Below, piece after piece: positions 57,470 to 64,000 of a DNA stretch of 64,000 nt. Where the stretch lies: assembly GCA_013044035.1 (NCBI GenBank), contig JABEVE010000029.1, forward strand, positions 1 to 64,000. The letters are read 5' to 3'. The notes beneath the pieces were generated by a model. That model did no database searches. It saw only the letters and a list, made by a program, of their open reading frames with translations, and was not told the origin of the DNA. Numbering within the stretch: the first letter of the stretch is position 1; each line of letters begins with the position of its first letter. Made by a program: the position numbers and the translations under genes. Source of the stretch: Burkholderiales bacterium. Its GTDB lineage: Bacteria; Pseudomonadota; Gammaproteobacteria; Burkholderiales; Burkholderiaceae_C.

Positions 57470-57874
57470 ATGACCAAACCGCCGCCGCCGCGTTACACCA
57501 TTGCAGAGTTGGCGCGCGAGTTCGGGCTCACACCGCGCGCGATTCGTTTCTACGAGGAAGCCGGCCTGCTGCAACCCGAACGCGATGGACGCCAGCGGGT
57601 GTACTCGCAAGGTGACCGCACCCGCCTGAAGCTCACGCAGCGCGGCAAGCGCCTGGGGTTGAGTCTGGCCGAGATCAAGGAGCTGGTGTCGATGTACGAA
57701 TCGCCGCGCGACACGACACCGCAACTGCGCCGCTTCCTCGACGTCTTGAGTGCTCACCGCCGTGACATCGAAGAGCGCATCGCCGAGCTGCAGACCACGC
57801 TGGATGAGATTGGCGGCCATGAAGCCGAGGCCCGTGCACTGATGACCAAGCAAGGCGCCGAACAGGCCCGATAG
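57470..57874 (+). CDS. liuR: MerR-family regulator of the liu (leucine/isovalerate) pathway
   Basis: A 134-residue MerR protein. The helix-turn-helix is at about residues 5-75 with YTIAELAREFGLTPRAIRFYEEAGLLQPERDG, shown here as one MerR signature, and RVYSQGDRTRLKLTQRGKRLG. A short dimerisation coil follows (LRRFLDVLSAHRRDIEERIAEL), and no extra effector domain is visible. ATG 57470 was chosen; the frame to 57425 lies in the palindrome. Identical operators lie in front of it and of the thioesterase. The next genes are a thioesterase and isovaleryl-CoA dehydrogenase, so LiuR is the best fit. Confidence 0.85.
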   Translation: MTKPPPPRYTIAELAREFGLTPRAIRFYEEAGLLQPERDGRQRVYSQGDRTRLKLTQRGKRLGLSLAEIKELVSMYESPRDTTPQLRRFLDVLSAHRRDIEERIAELQTTLDEIGGHEAEARALMTKQGAEQAR

Positions 57875-57918
57875 TCGCAGCGCGCGACAGACGCGAGGGC
57901 AGGCTGCTAGGATTGCCG

Positions 57919-57934
57919 TTAACGTAAACGTCAA
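57919..57934. promoter_or_regulatory. LiuR-like operator upstream of the thioesterase/ivd unit
   Basis: TTAACGTAAACGTCAA matches the perfect palindrome at 57425 at 14 of 16 positions and lies 70 bp before the thioesterase start and just after the liuR stop. Two copies, each in front of a transcription unit of one pathway, support a shared regulator. Confidence 0.65.
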
Positions 57935-58003
57935 TCGCGCTGTCCGACTTGACCATCAAAACGTCCACGATCCTCCTCCTGCCACCATCGCGCACGTCGA
58001 ACC

Positions 58004-58498
58004 ATGCAGCAGACACCCACCGCAACCCTTGGCACACAGGCCGCCGTCGCGACGCTTTCCCCCGCGCTGGATACTGCCGTGCGGCAGAGCTTTGCGCGCC
58101 AAGGGCTCATGCGTCATTGGCACGCGAGCATCGAGCATCTCGCGCCTGGCAGGGCCGACATTCGACTGCCGCACTCCGAGCGCGTGAGCCAGCAGCAGGG
58201 CAGCTTTCACGGTGGGGCGATGGGCGCGTTGGCCGACATCGCCGCCGGCTACGCCGCAATGACTGTCGCGCCCGAAGGCATGGAAGTGACCACGGTGGAG
58301 TACAAGATCAATTTCCTGGCGGCCTGCAGTGGTGGCACCTTGCTGGCGCGAGGACGGGTGGTGCGCACCGGGCGGCGCATCATCGTCACGGCGGCGGACG
58401 TGGTTCACCAAGCCGACGATGGTCGCGAGACGCTGTGCGCGGTCATGCAACAGACCATCATGCCGGTGGCGAAGGCGTATGGAGCACCCCTGCCCTAA
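58004..58498 (+). CDS. PaaI-type acyl-CoA thioesterase
   Basis: A 164-residue hotdog-fold thioesterase. The family signature QQQGSFHGGAMGALADIAAGYAA near residue 67 carries the catalytic Gly-Gly and Asp. VEYKINFLAACSGGTLLARG is the following hotdog strand. It starts at ATG 58004 after the LiuR-like operator and is 54 bp ahead of isovaleryl-CoA dehydrogenase. It likely hydrolyses stalled or unwanted acyl-CoA of the leucine pathway. Confidence 0.88.
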   Translation: MQQTPTATLGTQAAVATLSPALDTAVRQSFARQGLMRHWHASIEHLAPGRADIRLPHSERVSQQQGSFHGGAMGALADIAAGYAAMTVAPEGMEVTTVEYKINFLAACSGGTLLARGRVVRTGRRIIVTAADVVHQADDGRETLCAVMQQTIMPVAKAYGAPLP

Positions 58499-58552
58499 GC
58501 CGCGCGGTAGCAGCGCCCGCTACGAACGCGTCGACCCCCAAGGAGACTTGCG

Positions 58553-59731
58553 ATGAACCTGCCAGGCCTGGACTTTCAACTCGGCGATGACATCGATGCG
58601 CTGCGGGAGGCCGTGCGCGACTTCGCGCAGGCCGAGATCGCCCCGCGCGCCTCGGACATCGACCGCAGCGACCAGTTCCCGATGGAACTCTGGCGCAAGT
58701 TGGGCGACCTCGGGCTGCTTGGCGTAACCGTGCCGGAGTCGGAGGGCGGCAGCGGCATGGGGTATCTCGCGCACATGGTGGCGATGGAGGAAATCTCGCG
58801 CGCCAGCGCCTCGGTGGCCTTGAGTTACGGCGCGCATTCGAATCTGTGTGTCAACCAGATCCGGCGCAACGGCAATGCGGCGCAGAGGGCGCGCTACCTG
58901 CCCAAGCTCTTGTCGGGTGAGCATGTGGGGGCCCTGGCCATGAGCGAGCCGGGCGCGGGCAGCGACGTGGTCAGCATGAGGCTGCGCGCCGACAAGCGCG
59001 GTGATGCCTACGTGCTCAACGGCACCAAGATGTGGATCACCAACGGGCCCGATGCGCATACCCTGGTGGTGTATGCCAAGACCGATCTGGCCGCGGGCAG
59101 CAAGGGCATCACCGCCTTCATCGTGGAGAAGACGTTCAAGGGCTTTTCCGTGGCGCAAAAGCTCGACAAACTGGGCATGCGCGGCAGCCACACAGGCGAG
59201 TTGGTTTTCCAGGATGTCGAGGTGCCGGCCGAGAACGTCTTGGGGAGCGTGGGAGGCGGCGCGAAAGTGCTGATGAGCGGGCTGGACTACGAGCGCGCGG
59301 TCCTGGCAGGAGGGCCGGTTGGCATCATGCAGGCGGTGCTGGACAACGTCGTGCCCTACGCGCATGAACGCAGGCAGTTCGGCCGCGCGATCGGCGAATT
59401 TCAGCTCATTCAAGCCAAGCTCGCCGACCTGTACACCACGCTGCAAGCCGGGCGCAGTCTGCTGTACACGGTGGGCAAAAACCTCGATGCCCTCGGCGAT
59501 GGCCATGCCCGGGGCGTGCGCAAAGACTGCGCCGCGGTCATCCTCTGGTGTGCCGAAAAAGCCACCTGGATGGCGGGCGAAGGCATCCAGATCTTCGGCG
59601 GCAATGGGTATATCAACGACTATCCGCTGGGGCGGCTCTGGCGCGACGCCAAGTTGTACGAAATCGGTGCTGGCACCAGCGAGATTCGCCGCATGCTGAT
59701 CGGCCGCGAACTGTACGCGCAGACGGCCTGA
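58553..59731 (+). CDS. liuA: Isovaleryl-CoA dehydrogenase
   Basis: Oxidises isovaleryl-CoA to 3-methylcrotonyl-CoA in leucine breakdown, with electrons passed to electron-transfer flavoprotein. The 392-residue protein has the acyl-CoA dehydrogenase signatures [20 protein letters not shown] near 125 and [22 protein letters not shown] near 345. The catalytic Glu in [15 protein letters not shown] near residue 247 is at the helix G position used by isovaleryl- rather than short-chain enzymes. AAGGAG precedes ATG 58553. Methylcrotonyl-CoA carboxylase genes (liuBD) are not in the window. Confidence 0.93.
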   Translation: MNLPGLDFQLGDDIDALREAVRDFAQAEIAPRASDIDRSDQFPMELWRKLGDLGLLGVTVPESEGGSGMGYLAHMVAMEEISRASASVALSYGAHSNLCVNQIRRNGNAAQRARYLPKLLSGEHVGALAMSEPGAGSDVVSMRLRADKRGDAYVLNGTKMWITNGPDAHTLVVYAKTDLAAGSKGITAFIVEKTFKGFSVAQKLDKLGMRGSHTGELVFQDVEVPAENVLGSVGGGAKVLMSGLDYERAVLAGGPVGIMQAVLDNVVPYAHERRQFGRAIGEFQLIQAKLADLYTTLQAGRSLLYTVGKNLDALGDGHARGVRKDCAAVILWCAEKATWMAGEGIQIFGGNGYINDYPLGRLWRDAKLYEIGAGTSEIRRMLIGRELYAQTA

Positions 59732-59771
59732 ACCACGGTTGCATCAAGTGTCTGCGCGCATGCCGGACGTG

Positions 59772-60935
59772 TCACGCCATCTGTGGCTGGGTCTGCTGTG
59801 CAGGAACCAGGCCCACGGCGTCGAACGCGGCCTCGAGACGGCGCACGGCGGCGGGCACGTCGGCCCATTTGTCGAGGCCGAACAGGCCGATGCGGAAGCT
59901 CATGAAATCGGCCGGCTCGTCGCAGGCCAAGGGCACGCCGGCGGCAATTTGCAGGCCGGCGGCGACGAACTTCCTGGTGTTCTGGATGTCGGGGTCGCGG
60001 GTGTAGCTCACCACCACGCCCGGCGCCTGAAAACCGGCCGCCGCCACGCTTTTCACGCCGCGGCGCTCCAGCGAGGCGCGCACCGCCCGGCCCAGTTCGA
60101 TCTGCGCGGCCTTGAGCCTGGGCAGGCCGATGGCGCAGGCCTCGCGCATGACATCGCGAGTCTGCTCCAGCGCCTGGGTCGGCATGGTGGCATGGTAGGC
60201 ATGGCCGCCCTTGACGTAGGTCTGCATGATCTGCTGCCACTTCTTCAGATCGCAGGTGAAGCTGTCGCTCTGGGTGGTGCCGAGTCTGGCCACGGCGCGC
60301 TCGCCCAGCATGGCGAAGCCGCAGCAGGGCGGGCCGCTCCAGCCTTTTTGCGGCGCCGAAACGAGCACGTCCACCAGGTTGTCCTGCATGTCCACCCACA
60401 TCGCGCCGGAGGCGATGCAGTCGAGCACGAACAGGCCGCCGACTTCGCGTACCGCGGTGCCGATGGCGCGCAGATAGTCGTCGGGCAAGATCATGCCGGC
60501 GGAGGTTTCCACATGGGGCGCGAACACCACGGCGGGGCGCTCGCGGCGAATGGCGGCAACCACCTCGACGATGGGCGCGGGGACGAAGGGCGACTCGCCG
60601 GCCTCGGCCGTGCGGCGTGCCTTGAGCACGGTGACCTGGTTGCTGAGCTTGCCCATCTCGAGGATTTGCGACCAGCGGTAGCTGAACCAGCCGTTGCGCA
60701 CGATGAGCGCGCCCTGGCCCTGCACGAACTGGCGCGCCACGGCTTCCATCGCGAAGCTGCCGCTGCCGGGCACGATCACGGCTTCCTGCGCGTTGTAAGC
60801 GGCTCTCAGCATGTCGGACAGATCGCGCATCACCTGCTGAAAGCGCTTGGCCATGTGGTTGAGCGAGCGGTCGGTGTAGACAACCGAGTATTCAAGCAGG
60901 CCGTCGGGGTCGACATCGGGAAGCAGTCCGGGCAT
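59772..60935 (-). CDS. Class V aminotransferase, alanine-glyoxylate / serine-pyruvate type
   Basis: A 387-residue PLP enzyme. It starts MPGLLPDVDPDGLLEYSV and has SGSFAMEAVARQFVQG near 57, HVETSAGMILPDDYL near 145 and the PLP-binding Lys in DVLVSAPQKGWSGPPCCGF near 198. HAYHATMPTQALEQTRD near 245 is typical of the family. It transfers amino groups between alanine or serine and glyoxylate or pyruvate. It lies convergent with liuA and diverges from aceK, whose product switches the glyoxylate bypass; a role in glyoxylate disposal is inferred from position only. Confidence 0.88.
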   Translation of the reverse strand: MPGLLPDVDPDGLLEYSVVYTDRSLNHMAKRFQQVMRDLSDMLRAAYNAQEAVIVPGSGSFAMEAVARQFVQGQGALIVRNGWFSYRWSQILEMGKLSNQVTVLKARRTAEAGESPFVPAPIVEVVAAIRRERPAVVFAPHVETSAGMILPDDYLRAIGTAVREVGGLFVLDCIASGAMWVDMQDNLVDVLVSAPQKGWSGPPCCGFAMLGERAVARLGTTQSDSFTCDLKKWQQIMQTYVKGGHAYHATMPTQALEQTRDVMREACAIGLPRLKAAQIELGRAVRASLERRGVKSVAAAGFQAPGVVVSYTRDPDIQNTRKFVAAGLQIAAGVPLACDEPADFMSFRIGLFGLDKWADVPAAVRRLEAAFDAVGLVPAQQTQPQMA

Positions 60936-61165
60936 GGCGTGTCTCCTGGAAGTGTCAAGTTGGGTACTGAGGCTGACCGGGCATTGCTCTGCATGCGACT
61001 CGCCGCAACGGGCTTGCGTCGCGCTGCACCGCAGCATGCCAACCTGATCAGCACGAGGTCGTTCAGCCTAGCACGCAGGCTGCAGCGGGGCATGCCGTGC
61101 CGCCGCGTTCCCGAAGCGCGAGCGCGGGTAAAGTCGGAGGCGTTTCTGCTTCGTGGGCCTGCGCG

Positions 61166-62986
61166 ATGAACCAATTTCCACCCCGGCTGGATTCGCACGT
61201 GGCATTCGCCATCGCCCGCGCCATGCTCGACGGCTTCAACAAGCATTACCGTCTGTTCCGCGAGGTCAGCCGCGAGGCCAAGGCGCGGTTCGAAGCAGCC
61301 GACTGGGCCGGGCAACAGCGGGCGCAGCGCGAGCGCATCGCCTTCTACGACACCCGGGTGGACGAGGCCACCGAGCGGCTGCAGACCGAATTCGACGCCG
61401 GCCATCTGGACACGGCCATCTGGCATCAGGCCAAACTGCATTACATCGGCCTGCTCACCAACCATCTGCAACCCGAGCTGGCCGAAACCTTCTTCAATTC
61501 GGTGACCACCAAGATTCTGCACCGGCAGCATTTCCACAACGACATTCTGTTCGTGCGTCCGGCCCTGTCCACCGAATACATCGAGTACGACGAGCCGGCG
61601 GCGCAACCCACCTTCCGCGCGTACTACCCCACACGCGAGACCCTGCGCGACACGCTGGTGCGCATCATCCACAACCACCAGTTGCGGCTTCCCTTCGAGC
61701 ATCTGGAGCGCGACATCGACCTGGTGCTGCAAGCCGTGGAGCGGCGACTGGATGGGGCGCGGCTGCGCGGCAATTTCCAGATCCAGGTGCTGTCCTCGCT
61801 GTTTTACCGCAACAAGGGCGCCTACGCGGTGGGCAAGATCATCAACGGCTTCTGGGAGTTTCCGCTGGCCTTGCCCATCCTGCACAACGCGCGTGGCCGG
61901 CTCGCCATCGACACCGTGCTGCTGCATGAGGACGACATGCTGCTGCTGTTCTCCTTCGCCCGCGCCTACTTCATGGTGGACATGGCGGTGCCCTCGGCCT
62001 ATGTGCAGTTTTTGCGCACGCTGATGCCACGCAAACCGCGCTCCGAGCTCTACAGCGCGCTCGGTCTGGCCAAGCAGGGCAAGACCTTGTTCTACCGCGA
62101 TTTCCTCTACCACTTGCGGCATTCGAGCGACCACTTCACCACCGCCCCGGGCATCAAGGGCATGGTGATGCTGGTGTTCACCCTACCCTCGTTCCCCTTC
62201 GTGTTCAAAGTCATTCGCGACTTCTACCCCGCTCCGAAAGACACCACGCGCGAGAAAATCAAGGCCAAGTATCTGCTGGTCAAACAGCACGACCGCGTGG
62301 GCCGCATGGCCGACACCCTGGAGTATTCCAACGTGGCCTTTCCGCGCGAGCGCTTCGACCCTGCGTTGATTGCCGAACTCAAGGCGACTTGCGCCTCGCT
62401 GGTGGAGGAGGAAGGCGACTTGCTCATCATTCGTCATTGCTACATCGAGCGGCGCATGATTCCGCTCAACATCCACCTGCAGGAAGCCACGCCGGCGCAA
62501 CTGGAGGCCGCGGTGATCGACTACGGCAACGCCATCAAAGACCTGGTGGCGGCGAATATTTTTCCGGGCGACATGCTGTGGAAAAACTTCGGTATCACGC
62601 GCCACGGCAAGGTGGTGTTCTACGACTACGACGAGATCGAATACATCACCGACTGCAACTTCCGCCATGTACCCGCGCCGCGCTGCGAAGAAGACGAAAT
62701 GGCAGCCGAGCCCTGGTACCCGGTGGGCTCGCACGACATCTTTCCCGAGACCTTCGGCACATTCCTGCTCGGCAACCCCAAGGTGCGCGAGGTCTTCATG
62801 CGCCACCACGCCGATCTGCTCGACGCCGCATACTGGCAGCGGCAACAGCAGCGCACACGCGACGGCCATGTGTTCGACGTGTTTCCGTACGACACGACGC
62901 GCCGCTTCGGCCATCGGTGTGCGTCGTCCGTGTCCGCGCCGACGCGCACGGCACCCCTCTCAACAACCGCTCAGGAGGCATCATGA
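61166..62986 (+). CDS. aceK: Isocitrate dehydrogenase kinase/phosphatase
   Basis: Reversibly phosphorylates isocitrate dehydrogenase and so directs carbon into the glyoxylate bypass. The 606-residue protein is of normal length. It has the regulatory N-terminal half and the kinase-like C-terminal half from about residue 300, with ATP-loop [20 protein letters not shown] near 330, [15 protein letters not shown] and the catalytic [13 protein letters not shown] near 490. The start [20 protein letters not shown] is family-like; 61097 is not. The last residues overlap the thiolase gene (ATGA). Its link with liuA and thiolase makes sense because leucine yields acetyl-CoA. Confidence 0.96.
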   Translation: MNQFPPRLDSHVAFAIARAMLDGFNKHYRLFREVSREAKARFEAADWAGQQRAQRERIAFYDTRVDEATERLQTEFDAGHLDTAIWHQAKLHYIGLLTNHLQPELAETFFNSVTTKILHRQHFHNDILFVRPALSTEYIEYDEPAAQPTFRAYYPTRETLRDTLVRIIHNHQLRLPFEHLERDIDLVLQAVERRLDGARLRGNFQIQVLSSLFYRNKGAYAVGKIINGFWEFPLALPILHNARGRLAIDTVLLHEDDMLLLFSFARAYFMVDMAVPSAYVQFLRTLMPRKPRSELYSALGLAKQGKTLFYRDFLYHLRHSSDHFTTAPGIKGMVMLVFTLPSFPFVFKVIRDFYPAPKDTTREKIKAKYLLVKQHDRVGRMADTLEYSNVAFPRERFDPALIAELKATCASLVEEEGDLLIIRHCYIERRMIPLNIHLQEATPAQLEAAVIDYGNAIKDLVAANIFPGDMLWKNFGITRHGKVVFYDYDEIEYITDCNFRHVPAPRCEEDEMAAEPWYPVGSHDIFPETFGTFLLGNPKVREVFMRHHADLLDAAYWQRQQQRTRDGHVFDVFPYDTTRRFGHRCASSVSAPTRTAPLSTTAQEAS

Positions 62987-64000
62987 GTTCCGATCCCATC
63001 GTCATCGTTTCCGCCGCGCGCACGCCCATTGGGGGATTGCTCGGCGACTTCGCCGCCGTCCCCGCCTGGGATCTCGGCGCGACGGCCATTGCCGCGGCCG
63101 TGCAACGTGCCGGCATCGGTGGCGACGCCGTGAACGAAGTGCTGATGGGCAATTGCCTCATGGCCGGCCAGGGCCAGGCCCCGGCGCGGCAGGCCGCGCT
63201 CAAGGCCGGACTGCCGCAATCCGCCGGAGCCGTGACGCTCTCGAAAATGTGCGGCTCGGGCATGCGGGCGATGATGTTCGCCCACGACATGCTGGCGGCC
63301 GGCTCCGCCGAGGTGATGGTGGCCGGCGGCATGGAGAGCATGACCAACGCGCCGCATCTGGCCTTCGTCCGCAAGGGAGTGAAGTATGGTCTGGCGCAGT
63401 TCTACGACCACATGGCGCTCGATGGCCTGGAAGACGCTTATGACCGCGGCAAGGCCATGGGCGTGTTCGCCGAAAGCTGCGTCAGCAAGTACAGCTTCAG
63501 CCGCGCCGAGATGGATGCGTTCGCCGTCGCCTCCACCGAGCGCAGCAAGCAAGCGAACGAGAACGGCAGCTTCGACTGGGAAATGGCGCCGGTCACCGTG
63601 GCGGGTCGTGGCGGCGACACCGCCATCAGCCGCGACGAGCAGCCATTCAAGGCCAAGCTCGACAAGATTCCCGGCTTGAAACCGGCGTTCAAGAAGGACG
63701 GTGCCATCACCGCCGCCACCTCGTCGAGCATTTCCGACGGGGCCGCCGCACTGGTGCTGATGCGCCGATCCACCGCCGCCAAGCTCGGCTGCAAGCCCAT
63801 TGCCCGCATCGTCTCGCATGCGGTGCATGCGCAGGCGCCGGAGTGGTTCACCACCGCGCCAGTGGGCGCAATCCGGAAGGTGCTGGACCAATCCGGCTGG
63901 AAGGCGACTGATGTGGATTTGTGGGAAGTCAACGAGGCCTTCGCCGCCGTCACCATGGCGGCCATGCGCGAATTCAGCCTGCCGCACGACATCGTCAACG
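62983..64000 (+). CDS. Acetyl-CoA acetyltransferase (thiolase), cut by the window end
   Basis: Interconverts acetoacetyl-CoA and two acetyl-CoA, the last step for the acetoacetate branch of leucine or tyrosine breakdown. 339 codons are present. It opens [19 protein letters not shown]. The active-site Cys is near residue 88 in [19 protein letters not shown], and [18 protein letters not shown] near 315 carries the substrate Asn/Glu. The final His and Cys signatures lie beyond the window. AGGAGG precedes the ATG, which overlaps the aceK stop by 4 bp, so it is translated with aceK. Confidence 0.93.
   Translation, partial: MSSDPIVIVSAARTPIGGLLGDFAAVPAWDLGATAIAAAVQRAGIGGDAVNEVLMGNCLMAGQGQAPARQAALKAGLPQSAGAVTLSKMCGSGMRAMMFAHDMLAAGSAEVMVAGGMESMTNAPHLAFVRKGVKYGLAQFYDHMALDGLEDAYDRGKAMGVFAESCVSKYSFSRAEMDAFAVASTERSKQANENGSFDWEMAPVTVAGRGGDTAISRDEQPFKAKLDKIPGLKPAFKKDGAITAATSSSISDGAAALVLMRRSTAAKLGCKPIARIVSHAVHAQAPEWFTTAPVGAIRKVLDQSGWKATDVDLWEVNEAFAAVTMAAMREFSLPHDIVN

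Overview
The window is about 66% GC, with densely packed genes and no rRNA, tRNA, CRISPR array or intact mobile element that I can see. The gene families (HexR-controlled Entner-Doudoroff genes, fused LivM-LivG transporter, LiuR/isovaleryl-CoA dehydrogenase with AceK, CioAB-type bd oxidase, senABC-type genes) point to a beta-proteobacterium of the order Burkholderiales. No rRNA or marker gene fixes the genus.

Layout. 1-6451: edd (cut by the window edge) diverges from zwf-pgl-glk-hexR-pgi, a glucose/Entner-Doudoroff block with two HexR-like operators between them. 6522-16429: a LysR regulator diverges from a carboxylate module: tcuA, tcuB, an MFS symporter, a CoA-transferase, a GMC oxidoreductase and a mercuric-reductase-like flavoprotein. 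16480-19763: selD and senB, divergent from senA, a complete selenoneine (selenium antioxidant) gene set and the most interesting locus here. 19952-23033: a glutathione transferase, a BON protein and an ABC-2 exporter, then a possible scrap of a type I restriction gene. 23431-30626 (minus): a branched-chain amino-acid-type ABC transporter (livF, livM-livG fusion, livH, livK) behind a Cache-sensor two-component system.

30764-38138: a LysR regulator diverges from an HMG-CoA-lyase-like gene, a CoA-transferase, hpd, an MFS permease and fah, a tyrosine/homogentisate-type catabolic set that lacks hmgA here. 38164-40795 (minus): an alpha/beta hydrolase, a decayed hydratase, an intact acyl-CoA dehydrogenase and a decayed CoA-transferase. 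The two relics both look internally deleted. 40979-44271 (minus): glmS and glmU for UDP-GlcNAc. UDP-GlcNAc is also the reported sugar donor for SenB. 44467-47953 (minus): a membrane c-type cytochrome and cydB-cydA.

48229-57207: clcA, an MFS transporter, dps, ubiA, glutamate dehydrogenase, an aldo/keto reductase, a type IV pilin with a sigma-54-like promoter, and an esterase. 57425-64000: liuR with two near-identical palindromic operators, a PaaI-type thioesterase, isovaleryl-CoA dehydrogenase, an aminotransferase on the other strand, aceK and a thiolase cut by the window end, which together serve leucine/isovalerate breakdown and the glyoxylate switch.

Starts were chosen by domain boundary, ribosome site and overlap with the upstream gene. 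Family assignments come from reading the proteins, not from a search.
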